From: Promerops cafer
Lineage: Eukaryota > Chordata > Aves > Passeriformes > Nectariniidae
Assembly: GCA_013398275.1 (NCBI GenBank)
Contig: VZSE01002700.1
Span: forward strand, 932,436 to 996,435
Length of the DNA: 64,000 bases
Direction: 5' to 3'
The stretch's first letter is position 1. The number at the start of each line of letters is the position of its first letter. Of this stretch, positions 1 through 12,880 are shown piece by piece. The notes beneath the pieces were generated by a model, which saw nothing but the letters and a program-made list of their open reading frames with translations, was not told the origin of the DNA and made no database searches. The translations under genes and the position numbers were made by a program.

Positions 1-3000
1 GTGAAACAGGTCCTGGCTGCCAGTTCCTGCCCTGATGTCCCCTAGGGAACCTCTGATGCCCCAGGCAGCCCCATACTGCACCTTCACAGACTTACGTGCA
101 GTCAGCAACACACATCATCATCCATCTGGCTGCTAGAAAATGGGCAAAAACAGACTACTAAATTTCTTACTTCTTGCTTCTTGTTCTGTTAAAGATGTTC
201 AAAAATTATTTCAGAAAAGCTCCATATGTGCAGGGATCACCTAGGCAAAAAGAATTTAAAAGTTAGAAGTTAAAAAAAAAACAAAATCAATTGAAGATAC
301 TTGGAGAGAGCAACTGTAGGAATCGGGACTTTAGAAGGAAAACTGCAGAGCTGGGAAAATATCTATAGAACAAAATAATCTCCATGGAGTTGTTATCCTT
401 TCATTTCCATTGATAATGAGTAGGTAATAAAACCCTAGGCCTTTACCTACATACTGGTATGAATTTGTGAGATCTGTGATATACAACTCAGTGCAGGTAA
501 GCAAAACAAAACAAGGCTGGTGTGGGCGTTGCCTTCCTGAGGAATTTCTGGTAAAGGGAAAGGTGTGTGGAGCCTCTGGCTGTTGGCAATATCCAAAGTC
601 ATGGTAAATTGACAGACTGTAAATAGAAACTTCTGCAGATGAGAAAAGTAGTCTTCTTGAGAAGATTGCTGAAGTTTAGGATGTGTGAATGCAATATTCT
701 GCAGATGGAGCAGGCTGGTGAGCACTTCCCATAACAGAAAATCTCTCTTGATCAACTGTCTTAATACCATGAGAATAAGAAGTATATCTTCTCAGAAGTA
801 CATATTCTCAGGCATGAGGGAAAACATGACCCAGCATCCGAGATACTCACACTGATTTACAAAAGGCAGTCATAAGGATGTGTAAGGCTAAGTGCTTAAA
901 GTTAATTTTAGGAAAATTAGCATCCTTATCTGTCAGAGTGTCACACTTTCAGAAATATGTTGCCTGTCTCCTATATTCAGACTCCTGAATATTAATATTA
1001 TGAGACAAATATTAATAATTTGTCTCATCCTGGAGACAAGAGTTCGCCTATGGATGAACTCTCAAAGATGTCTATGTGTTGTGCAGACATTTAGGTTTTG
1101 GACTTTCAAACATCTTTGGACATGTAAGTACATAGGCAAACACAATAAAAGCCAAGTGCATTGAGACAATTAAATAAAAATAAGTAGGGTTAAAATCCAA
1201 GGAGAGCATGGGGTATTATAGCTAGGAAGAAACAATCATCTACACAAAACCAAACAAATCTGGTATGAAAAGTAGGAGGAAGCTTATGCTTGCCTGGCTT
1301 AATGAAAGTAAATGTTTTGTTAGATAGATGAAGGGGGAGTTTTGGCTTGCTTTGCTTTTATCTCATGTCTCAAGTCAGGTTCAGTCTTGGAAATTTGAAA
1401 TCTTCTCTATGCTAAACTCTAAAAAATATTAAGGAGAAAAGCCCAAAAGATAAAGACAGGTAAAGCTAAGAAACACAACTATTCTAGGCTCCATAATCCA
1501 TGGAAGAGAAATCCGAAAGACAAGTACTCGAATACTTGAGATTTAGCTGCAAAGTGGAAGTGAAGGTTGCTGAAAATACTTGAATTGGAGAAGAATTAAT
1601 ATGTTTAAGGGAGACTGAGCATTTCTGTACAGTGTTTTCAGATGTTTAAACATGTTCTAGTTAAACACTGGAATAGATCATATAAATTACTCAGTATAGA
1701 AAACATCTAGAGTCTATCCCCTTTTGGCAATATTTGTCTAGCATTCCTTTTGAATAATATGCTTTACTGTAGGCTTGCAGGTGAACTTTCTAACTTCTTC
1801 AGATCTTTTACAGACTTGAGGGGTTTTTTGAATTCTCAGAGGTAATCCCTGAAGAAGGCTACTATTCTCTTCTTTTTTTATTATTATTTATTAATATATA
1901 ATTTAAAAACTTTTTTTTAAATTTAATCATCTGTTCTCTCTGTGTCACTGAGACAAATTCATGTGTTTAACTTCAGTTTTTTCATAAACTGCCACGTATA
2001 AAATATTAATCTCAAAGCAACAAAGTCATTAGTCTGAAGGTTAAATACTGCTTCAGCGGGGTGATTGGTTATTGTAATTAGAGCTTAATTTTTCAACATT
2101 AAAAATATTAGTGTTCTAATACTCTTGTCTAAAATTACAGTTCAAAACTATTCTTATAGTTTTGAACAAAGAATTCTATATTTATTGTTTCAACCATTTT
2201 CATTCTTTGAGATTGGTTAATGGATGTTTTTCTCCAGGTGAAAGGTATGTGTTGAAGTAATTTCTTAAGACAACCGACTTATGTTGAAATGGATTGCATC
2301 ATATTGATTTGCATTATCTGAAGGCCTAACTTACTCCCTTCCATTTTTTTCTTTTTTTTCCCCAAATATTTTGTGACACTCTATTACCAGGATGTCCAAA
2401 TTCTGTGAAATGAAACTGTTACTGAGGGAAAAGAAATACAGGAAGGGAAAATCCGAGTGAAGATGTAGAGATGGATCAAATATTTCTGTTGCTGTTCATG
2501 ATTTGCAAAGTTCTTTTGTCTCTAATACCTGTCAGTTTTCAGTTTGCCCTTCAAGTAAAAGATCCACCCCAAATTTTTTCAGGCAAAATAGAATTAAGTC
2601 AAAATTTCCATGCCAGTAAAGTGAAAAGGAAAATTCATTGAGGCATGCCAAACAGCCACACAGATAAAAATATTCTTTAAAGGAAAGAAAAAATCCATGA
2701 AGAAAAAAAATATATTGTCAAAGTGACAAAATTGACAATTTTCCTTTAAGAAAGTAGAAGCTGAGTTTCAGTTGGCTTCATATGCATGCTCTTAAAAAAA
2801 AATAACAAAGTGAAAATTCTAGAACACTATTTCCTGTACTTGGATACACCATTATGAGAAAACACATTTTAAGAGCAAGTCTTCTCAACATCAGACTGTG
2901 CATAGTTGTGTTAAATAATAAATAAGTAACAACACAAGGGAATTAGCAACACAGTAGAAATAGAACGAAAATAAATTAGTCTCTAGATAATAAAGAAAAT

Positions 3001-3272
3001 AGGAAAATACTAATGTATTTCAAGATTACAGATTTCCTGGCATTTATATCTACTAAGAAAAATATTATGTGATTAAATTAATATCCCATCTCAAAGCCCA
3101 TTTTCTTCTCATTACAGAAAATATTCCAAAACAAAGCTACATGTGAACTTTTTATACTTGCAGAAGTCAACAGTGGGCAACACAGAGAATCTACTAAGTT
3201 AACTTTTACAGATTGAGTTTTAACAGCTATTTTAATATATGTGATGTTGAGGTGCATTGACCCTGACTTCCT
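1..3272. other. AT-rich unique non-coding DNA
   Basis: No gene is visible. Short open frames at 447-770 (minus) and 892-1164 (plus) have no recognisable domain, no splice context and amino-acid content expected of random AT-rich DNA. The only structured item I see is the short hairpin at 1000-1028. The first 60 bases are richer in C and G than the rest and may be the end of something outside the window. Confidence 0.6.
1000..1028. repeat. Perfect inverted repeat, 11-bp arms
   Basis: The left arm ATGAGACAAAT (1000-1010) and right arm ATTTGTCTCAT (1018-1028) are exact reverse complements around a 7-base AT loop. No coding or repeat context explains it. It could be chance in AT-rich DNA or a remnant of a small inverted-repeat element. 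Confidence 0.7.
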
Positions 3273-3336
3273 CAATTAGACAGAGGAGACAAAATATAGC
3301 AAAAGGCTCATGGCTCAAGATAAGGGCAGGCAGCAG
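3273..3336. mobile_element. Fragment of ERV/LTR-like interspersed repeat (copy 1 of 3)
   Basis: The stretch reads as a diverged copy of the block seen better at 48325-48500: a GACAGRGGAG motif, then AAAATAT, then AAAGGYTCATG and an AAGGGC-rich stretch. I recognise this block as a widespread avian repeat, probably derived from an endogenous retrovirus. Only about 64 bp is clear here, and the flanks do not align by eye. Confidence 0.45.
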
Positions 3337-4343
3337 TTCTGTTTTGGAGCCAGATGAATGTGACCAGCAGCCTATCCAGGCAACTTGACTTGTTTTCCTG
3401 TATGCCTGAACTTCTGTTAACTTTGGTCCTTGGTCCCACAGAAGGAATTTTCTGGATAGGCATTTTCTGTTGTATTGTGAGAGAGTGGAAAGACTGCTGT
3501 CTTGAAACGTTTAAGGAGCATGCGTGTAGGGGAAAGGGGCAAATCTTGCTGGTGGGACAATGCCCTGCTAGGCACACTCTGCCCCCTTGGGCCTGTATTC
3601 TAGCCCCACACTAGCCACAAATCCCTGGCACACTGGAGGCAACACTCCACAACTTCCCCTGGAGCTGCTATCCCAGGCCCTAAGTGGCTACTGGACCAGA
3701 AATCCACCTGGGGGAAGGGCCCAGGAAAACTGAAGTGTGCTTAAGAAAGAGCACGTCTTGACCTTATTTCTTGGATTTTATATGAGCTAGAACACCAATG
3801 GAGGAGTGGTAGCTCTTTTTGTTCTTTTCTCTCTTCTCTCTTCATCTCTTTCTCATTCTTCATTCCTTCTTCTCAAAGTTTGAGTATATTAATATGAGAT
3901 ATGCTGAGTGGGCTTAGAATTTGCTAGGTTAATGCTTTGTGAAATGCTTTATGTTGATTGAATGTTGCTTTAAACTTTTTCATAGTTCCCTGATTTTCTG
4001 AAGTTTGCCAGAAGAATTTTTGTTGTTTTGACCTCTTGAGAAATATATTGTTGATATTCTTGTTGATATATTCAGTGTTTTTGACTTAGGGTACATAAAA
4101 GAATCTTAAGCCCTTTTAAGAGACTCATCAAGTGAAATCTGGGGCCTTGCTCTTATGTCACTCAAAGTATCTGTTCTTGGAACCATTAAAAGACCAATTG
4201 TATAATTAAAGCCTTTCTTTTTAGTTACTATTTTTATTCATATAAGATGATATTCAGAATATGCTATAAATTTTATAACTCTTTCACAAATATCTTTCCT
4301 CAGAAACATTGGTCCTGAGTGAAGTAAAAAAAAAAAGACAAAA
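3337..4343. other. Unique DNA with a pyrimidine tract
   Basis: There is no gene. Two opposite-strand open frames (3308-3577 minus, 3354-3614 plus) overlap each other, a sign of chance openness in a locally GC-richer patch. A CT-rich tract runs about 3815-3874. The GC-richer patch 3540-3730 may be repeat-derived, but I cannot name it. Confidence 0.5.
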
Positions 4344-4392
4344 ACCAACCAACCGACCAACCAACCAACCAACCAACCAACCAACCAACCAA
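4344..4392. repeat. (CCAA)n tetranucleotide microsatellite
   Basis: About twelve CCAA units run in tandem, with one interruption where the A becomes G at 4355. On the minus strand it translates as repeating GWLV in two frames, which explains two spurious open frames there. It is flanked on both sides by A-rich runs. Confidence 0.97.
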
Positions 4393-4828
4393 AAAACCAG
4401 AAAAAAAACCCAACAAACCCCAGTAAAATAGAACACCACATTGGGGGACAAGAAAATTTGTGATTACCATCAGTCTCAATGCATTCTTTCTAAACCTAAT
4501 CAATTCTTTGAAACCTCAGATAAATTACCTGGCTCACAACTATATCAGTATACTTGTGAAGACACTTATTCCAAATGTCTTACATACTATCAAGTTTTTA
4601 TTTAGTTCTTTTCCCTGACCATAACCATTTGCTTTAACTACAAAGTTTCAACACTTATCAAAACATGTCTTGCCTGTATTAATTATGAATTCTGCCCCTC
4701 TCTGAATTTTCATTTAGGCTCACAGGTTAGGCAAATTTTGGAATTTCTACAGAAATTATACTGAGAAATAGGGAAGCTATTTAGCCATTTTGTACTAATT
4801 TCTTCAACTAATCATTAAAAAAATATCT

Positions 4829-4885
4829 TTATATATATATAGNNNNNNNNNNNNTAGATATATAGATATATAGATATATATATAA
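4829..4885. repeat. AT/TAGATA microsatellite containing an assembly gap
   Basis: The sequence is alternating TA, then twelve N, then TAGATATA units ending in (TA)n. The repeat on both sides of the gap is of the same kind, so the true allele length is unknown. Confidence 0.95.
4843..4854. other. Assembly gap (12 N)
   Basis: There are twelve undetermined bases inside a low-complexity AT repeat. The small size suggests a gap of estimated length left by short-read or gap-filling assembly, not a scaffold join of fixed arbitrary size. Confidence 0.99.
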
Positions 4886-6989
4886 AATTTTAAAACAACT
4901 GAAGGTCACACTCTTAGGGTATGGCTGTTTGCAAACATATGCTGTATTTTTAAAACTTCATAGACACTTGACTGCCATTCCTTTCAATATTTTTTATTTG
5001 ATTATGACCAATTTGCAGGAGGAAACCATATAGTCTGAAGCATAGTGCAGAAAGAAATAAATAATCAAATCTATAATTTTTGATGAGTAATGGCATCTGC
5101 TGAAGGGAAAATAAATGCAAAAAGAAGCATTTTAGCTCACATAGTCCATTCCAGATGGTCTGCTGAACATAGTAATTCCTTGCCTGCTAGGAAATTCTAA
5201 TTACTAATTTAAAAGAAGTAATTTTGGTAATTTAGTAATGGTTTAATCTGACATAGCACTAAAAAAATAAGTAAAACAAGAAGAATGAAAATATTTATGT
5301 GAGAGGCGCAATTTCATCATTTAGGTTTCATGTGTAAATTTATGATACAAAACTGATTATTCTGCATCTCTACACAAACAAAATCTCTTGATTATATTGT
5401 TGTGTTGAACTAAATCCTGTTCTTTCATTCCTGTGTTTTCTTCAGTCTTATGCATTCTTTGCCTCCGTGTTAACTATTCATTTTACATTTAATTCCATAT
5501 GGACATCATGGAATAAAATTGCAAATTTAACCGCTTTATTAAAAAGAGATTTAAAAACAGGCAGATTTCTCACTCAAAAGGATAAAAACCTGATGGCATT
5601 TTATGGAAGGGTACTGTAAAGTTCTGAAGCAATTTCAGAGGAAATACAATTATTTTGAAGGGATAATAAAACTTTTTAAGCACTGTTTGTACACTTCATG
5701 ATTTGTTATACCCTGTCAGCTAAAAAGAACATTCACACTAATTAAATCTCCTGTGTCCATAACCATCAGTGTTTGGTATTATTGAAATACCACATTGGAT
5801 GTAACAGACTCTGCAAATCAATCTAATACATTTGTGCATATTGCATGGAGCTCTTCCTTGCGTTTATATTGTGCAGTCATGTAGGCTTACATATTATAAT
5901 CAGGATAAATTTTTTTTATCCTTTTATACTGCCATGACTAAACCAAAGAAAGGAATCTGGTCTCAGATGCACATTTAAGAATCTCTATCTAAAAGGAATC
6001 TAATTCCACTTGTGCACAGACACACAAATTTCCAAGAGTATTTCTAAACCAGACTGGAAATTGAAAGGTAAGCAATTGAGAATAAAAAGGAGATTGGAAC
6101 TTTCATATATTTATTTTTCAATTTTATGCACCAGAAAAATCTAAAGGTATTAGATGAAAAGTGTTGCTCTGAAGTTAAAACATATATCCTCTGTAAAAGA
6201 TTTAACTTAAGCCACATGGGCTTGTTTTGCTTTAGTTTGTTGGGTTTATGTCTTTTATTAAAGATCCCACAGGACAATAAATGTTACTAGAACGTCATTT
6301 GGGATAAGAAAAAGAGATTTATCTGAAAAAGTATCAATGTCTAGTGTGATGCAGCTCCTTAGGGCATGTCTATGTTATTTTAAAGATACTTCTTTCTACC
6401 CTCCCCCCAAAAAAAAAAAAATTAAAAAACAGCAAATGATGCATGCATGAATTAACAAAAAGCTGAATGAGATTGAGCAACTTTTTTCACCCACAGTGTT
6501 TAATAATGTCAGTCTTGGGTTTTAGTTTTTATAGGATCTAGATTGTTTTAAATCACCCTAACTGGATCTTTGTCAGATTAAGCCTGTTAATGTTTCTAGC
6601 AACTTCCAGGATTGTTTCCCTAATGTAGCATGGATAACTTTGTTTCTGATGAATTCACTGAATGACCCTTCATCTTCATCAAGAAAGAGCAGCTAATAAC
6701 GCAATTTGTTAGACACAAAGTACCTCCGTAACTTTATGTATCTTGTCTTGCTGAATATGACCCACATGAATCAAGAAAAAAATGCTACTATTTGGAGATT
6801 TCTGTGTTTCTACTTGTAACCAATCTCCAAACCAAATTGTAGATGATACTATGATGTGTTAGCAGCATTACAGCAGAACAACAAGATATTCCAGGCTTTC
6901 CCTGAAGCCTTTGCTAACCTTGAGTATGAAAACTGCTGTGGCGCAAAAGGACTTTGCACAATATGCATGAGAATTAGATCTGCATATTG
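4886..6989. other. AT-rich unique non-coding DNA
   Basis: I see no gene or repeat beyond an A-run at about 6409-6421. The open frame at 6044-6277 (minus) shows no domain and is low in coding character. Confidence 0.6.
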
Positions 6990-7575
6990 CTGTAAAAGAC
7001 AACAAAAAATATTTCTATAAATGCATAGGCAACAAAAGGAGGACGAAGTAGAATCTCAATCCTTTATTGGATGTGAAGGAAACATACTGGCAAAGGATGA
7101 GGAAAAGGCTGATGTACCTAATACTTTCTTTGCCTCTGTTTTTTAACAGACCAGCTGTTCTCCGGAACAGAGAAAAACTAAGGTGGAAAACAGAAACAGG
7201 GAGCTGAGTGAAGCTCCCATAGTCTAAGAGAGAATTTTTAGAAACCTGCTACACTCTTTAGACACACAAGTCTATGGGGTTACCCCCCTCACACAAGTCA
7301 ATGTGGATACTGGTTGAAGTGCTCACTGAGCCACTTTGCATCATTTACCAACAGTCCTGGCTAACTGGGCTGGACTCCACTGACTGGAAGTTAGAAAATG
7401 TGATGTCTGTCTACAAGAAGGCAGGAAGAGCTATCTGGAGAGCTACAGGCCTGTCAACCTCACCTTAGTATCAGGAAAGGTCATAAAGTCATCTTGAGTT
7501 CCATCAGACACAGGACAACGAGGTGATCAGGGCCAGCTAACATGGGTTTAGGAAAGGCAGGTATATATATCTAGG
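6990..7575 (+). mobile_element. CR1 LINE fragment, reverse-transcriptase region
   Basis: Decayed ORF2 sequence of a CR1 non-LTR retrotransposon. Three landmarks appear in the correct order. The first is KDNKKYFYKCIGNKRRTK from about 6995. The second is a DEEKAD..NTFFASVF-like stretch near 7095-7145. The third is the run before the first RT motifs (LTEPLCIIYQQSWLTG, DWKLENV..VYKK) at about 7320-7430, followed by SYRPVNLTLVSGKV near 7440-7485. The frame is broken by stops and shifts (TAG after RRTK; the open frame ends at 7468). The insert is cut off at both ends, with neither the endonuclease nor the catalytic RT core nor the 3' tail. It is inactive. Confidence 0.88.
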
Positions 7576-10095
7576 ATATCACTCTCTATACTGTCAAATG
7601 ATGGCACTCCCTGTCATGCTTTGGACCCATTGCAACTATCATTTTCCAAAAAAATATACAGACAGTAGGCAAAATGATGTATTTAATAGGTAGAAAAAAT
7701 ATGAAGATATGTTGAGATGGAATTCACCATGAGATGGAGAGCCAGGTCTAACAAGCCCTCTGTATGTCCATCACTCCTGGGTTTTATCCATCAATCCCAA
7801 ATGGCATAAAATATTGACGGAATGCATGAATGGGAGAGTCACTGAAAAGTGTTTTAATAAAGACAAAAATAACAAACTCTACAGAGAAAAGCCGTGCTAG
7901 GAGCACTGCCTCTGCTAAAACACCCCAAAAATCCCACGGGGCACTTTGTTCTGTCCTCTTTTGTAGTAACGACCGAGGCGGAGTTCTCTGGCATTCTGCC
8001 AGAGGTTTGAGGTGAAGTTTAGAAGATCTTATTATGTGTCTTCAAGCTGGCACACAGCCAAATAGGGAAAGAACTTTCTGGCTTTTTACCTTATTAGTAG
8101 GACAAAGAACAAAAGCCCAAATCATTCCCAATGTGGAAACACCTACTATAGATGGGGTGCACTGCTACAGTGTTGCCTTTGGTATAGTTCTCTAGTATTG
8201 TCTCTGCAAGCCAACCTATCCTTGTCAAAAGCCAAGAAAAGCGCTGTGGGATAGTCATATTTTTCACAGATCACCTCTGTGGACTGTGGCTTCAGATGGC
8301 AAAGCAGCAGCACCAGTAAGTATATCTGAATAGTAATGAAGTATCTCACTGAGCAGTATGCCATCTTCAGAACATATGTGGGACAGAAGTGGTATCTTTT
8401 GCACAGAATTGATCCTGTACACAGTTATGCATGCATAAGACCTGACCAGATTTCTCCTCATCAAGAAAGGATTTCTCTTAAAAGTGCCACTGTTCAGCAA
8501 GGAGTGACAAAGACAGCTGACATGAGCAGCATATTGATTGCTGCTATTTTTTTCAGTTTGTCTCTTCTTTTACCTGTTGGGTAAGGTGCAAGATGCCAGT
8601 TGGCAAAATTTTATGACAAAATTAGAGAAATTTGCTCTAGACAGATGATGATCTTATAAGCTTGTGTTCTAGGTGTGCCAGGGCTGAAGGGATGAAACCT
8701 TATGGATCGTGACAGCTGGAGTGATTTACCAGGAGAGTCTGTTTAAGGGGTAGACTTCAGTGACGATCCACCTGGACACTAGTGACACAATAACCCAGCC
8801 TTGTACTTCCAGGTTTGCCACCTCCAGTAAATTGCCAAAGGGCACAGTCACAGGAGGCAGCTGGAAGCCAGATGAGTAGTGAATGTATCTTTGGTGTTGT
8901 GATAATGAGTTTTGCCTGAAAGTAGGTAGAAAAACTTATGGGAAACACTATTTCCTAAGGCCTGTGGCAAGTAAGTGACTACCCTCTTTTAAGAATTTAT
9001 GTTTGTGGACATCAAATATGCCATGTACTTTACTCCAGGCTGTAGAATTGTCCACTGACTTGGTTGTTGTCATAGACTTTTCTTGCACACATTCTCAAAG
9101 AGGTTTTTAACTGAGTCAGGAAAATGAACTTTCCGATGTGTTATTATAGATAAACAAATGGATCTCTACATACGGAATGTCTGGTAATAGCACATAAAAG
9201 AGAAGTTTCTGATTTGAATGAATGATAGACAAGTTTCCAGATGAACCTGAGCTAATTTAGAGTCAGGGAAGTAGTTGCCAAAATAAAACAGATTGTCTTC
9301 CTGAATTGATTAATCTGTCTCCACCTGGTTAAAAGACCACTAATTCAAGAGAGAGAGCCTCTTAAGTTTTATTAACTTCTTTGAGAATGAAATCCAGCTG
9401 TAGTAATAGAGTGGGAGATACTGGCAGATAACTATGCATCCTGTTTGCTATGCTATTGTTTCACAGCTGGAAATTTTGGCTCCATAAAACCTGAGGAGGG
9501 GAAAGAGGCAGGACTGCAATTCATCGCAGACAGACAATAATAGGAAGTAGGTTACATGCATAAACATACACAAAAAGCAAGGCAGTTTCATCCTAAGCCT
9601 GCATTTGCTAGGATTTTTTATTTATTTATTCATCCTTTCATTAATTGTGGGGAAACACTGAAAAGTAGTCTCCATGAATTTGTGTTCTCTCTTAAGCTAC
9701 CTGAATGGTATTTTTCTTTTCTCTTTCCTTCTTAGTTATCAAATGAAAAGCACAGACCACTGGGTTCTAGTCCAAAAGCAGAAATAAAAGATGTTTAAAA
9801 AGTAATGTTTAATTAAAACTGCTTTATTGAATATTTGTGCTTTATAATAATCTAGGAAAAAAATAACAAGCATTCATAATTCTGTTTTAAAATCAGTTAT
9901 TTTGAGACGCATATGAAGACAGCACTTGTAGCCACAGAAAAAAGGTTCCACTCTGTTACTTTGGTCACCAGGTAAGGAATGAAAATCTAAATCTTGAGTC
10001 CTTAGGAGGACAGAAAGAAAGAGTAGCAGAAATGCATTGATGGATGCATTAGGACCGATGCTGAATTTGTTCAGAGTTTCTGAGTAAGGATTATA
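7576..10095. other. Unique DNA, with a GC/CpG-richer block at about 7830-8020
   Basis: There is no gene. The block at 7830-8020 has several CpG pairs, unlike its surroundings, and may be an old LTR, though I cannot show its ends. Overlapping open frames at 8146-8584 on both strands show no domain. A stretch near 8750-8790 faintly resembles CR1 ORF1 but is too short to call. Confidence 0.45.
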
Positions 10096-10227
10096 GAGCA
10101 GACCAATGATGGCAGTGTTGTGGTGGGTGTCTACTGTAAATTGCCTGATCAGAAAGAAGTGAATGAGGTCTTCTTCAGGAAACTGGAAGAGTCATCATAC
10201 TTGCAGCTGTTCATGGGAAACTTGAAA
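10096..10227 (+). mobile_element. CR1 LINE fragment, endonuclease region
   Basis: In one frame the DNA reads DGSVVVGVYCKLPDQKEVNE followed by VFFRKLEESSYLQLFMGNL. This matches the CR1 ORF2 endonuclease segment normally seen as VVGVCYRPPDQ...EEAS...LVLMGDFN. The catalytic D of GDFN is replaced (GNL), so it is inactive. It lies downstream of the RT fragment at 6990-7575 on the same strand. That is the wrong order for one element, so the two are separate insertions or rearranged. Confidence 0.8.
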
Positions 10228-12880
10228 GAAGTTTCAGCATAGAAGAATAAAGATAATAAACACAAACAAGTTGGGCATATACAGCTTCATGGGACCTGAA
10301 AGGACAGAAAGAGAGGCAAAGGACATAAATTTTACTTAAATGTAAAAAAAAATATTTTTACTCTCTTGATGGGGAAATGACAGAAAAGCCTGCTCAGAGA
10401 CATGGAGCATTCATCCTTGGAGATAATCAAAAGCAGATGCCGAATAACCTGTACTAGCTAATCTTGGTCTGAACAGGCATACTGGTCTAGGAGATCTCCA
10501 CTGATTCTGAGAAAGCTAACACCTCCTTAATAGGTGGGAGGCCAAGCAAAAGTTTTATGGAAAAAAAAAATCAAAACAGCCTTATCTTTCAGCTCAGAAT
10601 ACTTTCAAGGATTGAAATAATTCTACACAGAAGAAAGGTGAGAATATTGATGTGCAAATAATTCAATTAAAGTAAGTTGATTACTTACCAATTAATTTAC
10701 TGAACCACACCATGTTTATTCAAATTGTCTCCTTCAATTTAAAAGAAAGCACTATTTTGCATAGGAGAAAAGGAAGATACCCTTTTCCCTGCGGCTTTTA
10801 GAAGGTATACTTATTAGAATACTGGAGAAAGGACAGAGTTTTAAGACTAAAATACCAGTTCCAGCTATGATCCAGACTGCTGAACTTATAAATCTGTTAT
10901 GCCAAAATTTTGATGTGAGAGAACGAGCTTCATAAAATTCCCAGTGGAATATATGAAGAGCGTCAGATGCCCTTGAAGGTCTGTAAAGCAAGTGTCATTT
11001 GTATAGTGGAAGTTTTTTCTGTATTTGGAAGAGACATGACACAGCTTTTCCCTGACTAAATAAAAATGTCGGTCATGGAATACACTGTTCTGAATGTTCA
11101 TTTTTAAGTCAAAACTCAGCTTTAACCATGGGTAGATAATTTCAGTTTGCCAGAGCTCTCTTTAAATACTCTGATCTATGAAGTTGCATCGACCTTCTTT
11201 CTTTTATTTTCCCTTGCAAAGAAAGTTAATCTAGTAGATTTATCCCTAAAAATGTCCAAATTCTGAGAAACTCATGTACAGCTTTAAAATTTATCTAGTT
11301 ATTTTTCATAATTAACATGTTTCTTTCCAAAATTTTACAACAGAAATTTGTGGTCTTTGACTTCACAATTATTTGTCAAAAGAATGAGATAGTAAAAGGT
11401 GTCCAGTGTCCTGGAAATGACTTCATGTGTTCATAATTTTTCTGTCTTTGAAGAATAGGACTAGGACCTTGTAAAATGAATTTTATTTTAAATTGTGTAA
11501 CTCTCTTTTTTTTTCTTGTTATCAAAATGGTATTAAAATCAATTACTAGGAAGAATTTGACATCACAGATACTTTAAAAATATTAAAGCATTCAGTATAG
11601 CTTCATAATCCGACAAAGTGTAATTTCTACATACACTATGTATATCTATTGTACAAGTCATAAACTTAGAGTACATATATTCAGGAGGGCAAACAGAGTT
11701 TAAGAAGCAAGAGCAGAAAATCCAAAACGGGAAAACAGTAATCATGAAATATAGAAGCATATGGAGGATGTTCAGAGGAAAGATAGACAAAGTGCCATGA
11801 TCAAGGTGAAAAGCAATTCCAGAGGAACAGCAAAGCCCTTGGTTTAAGGAAAAGACCTGTTGACCAGTGGAGTTTCAATTTTCTTGGCAATTCAACCAAG
11901 GATATCCATTCTGCAATCACTAAAGCAGCATTTGCGCACTTCAAGGTGCAATAAGACTACATTTTTACTGTTCAATGAACAACAGGATCAGTGGCAAATG
12001 GAGAAATCATCTTAGGAAATGGACTCAGTGTAATAAAATGCTAGGAGATGGTGAACATTTAAGGTCTGCTGATCTCATAAAGTTTAAAATACTCTGGAGA
12101 CTATGGTGCATATAAAAAGATGGCGCTTGCTAAGTGTACTGGACTCCATAAAGCAGTCTAAGGAAAATGCAGCTTTACTCTTAAATGGTTAAATTAGAAT
12201 CCATTACTATCAATCGAATGTAGACAATTTTATTACCTAAGAAATAGTTGAAAGAGATTGTAGTCAGTGTTTGCAATAAAAATCTTTTCTGGCTGGAATG
12301 CTGAATGAATACAGATTTCAAGAGACTTGAATAGAAGAGCAGAGATTTTAAAATACATAAATTTTTGTGGTTTAATGTTTTTTACCCCATGAGCACATTC
12401 AGTGCAAACTATTCCACATGTGCTGAAAACAGTATATTTGGTTCTAAACTGTCTTAATATATTTTTTTCTTCCTTGAAAGAAGAACCTTTTTGAAACTAT
12501 TAGATTATGTGATTAAAGATTCAGGAAGAATGCACAAAAAAAGAAGGATCACAGAAGAAAAATAGCAATATTCTACTCAAAGAGGCAAGTCACCACCCTG
12601 GCTCTGCTCCCAGATGTTCCAAGACAGCCTCAGCCTCATCGTCTGGGAAGAAAACTTATCACCATGAGTCAGCAGGAGTGGGTCTCCAGATGGCTTTGCA
12701 GAATGGGTGGTATTACTGCCTAGTGTTATAGGGTTAATATTGGGGTGTAAAGGAGAAGCATTTTTGAATTTCACTAGACTTATTATGGAATGTTAGGGGA
12801 AGAACCAAAGCTGGGAAAGGGAGTGATCAAGGTGGTTTAGAGAGAAATAGATATAGGAAAATAGAGGAATAATACAATAA
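10228..12880. other. AT-rich unique non-coding DNA
   Basis: No gene, RNA gene or recognised repeat is visible. Open frames at 10752-11101 and 11563-11790 (minus) lack domains and splice context. Confidence 0.55.

Noticed and set aside
4238..4503. Two minus-strand open frames with repeating GWLV
   Set aside because: They are translations of the (CCAA)n microsatellite in two phases.
8740..8800. Faint resemblance to CR1 ORF1 (H-x-D-T-x-D-T like)
   Set aside because: Only about 10 residues, with a stop in the frame and no supporting flank.
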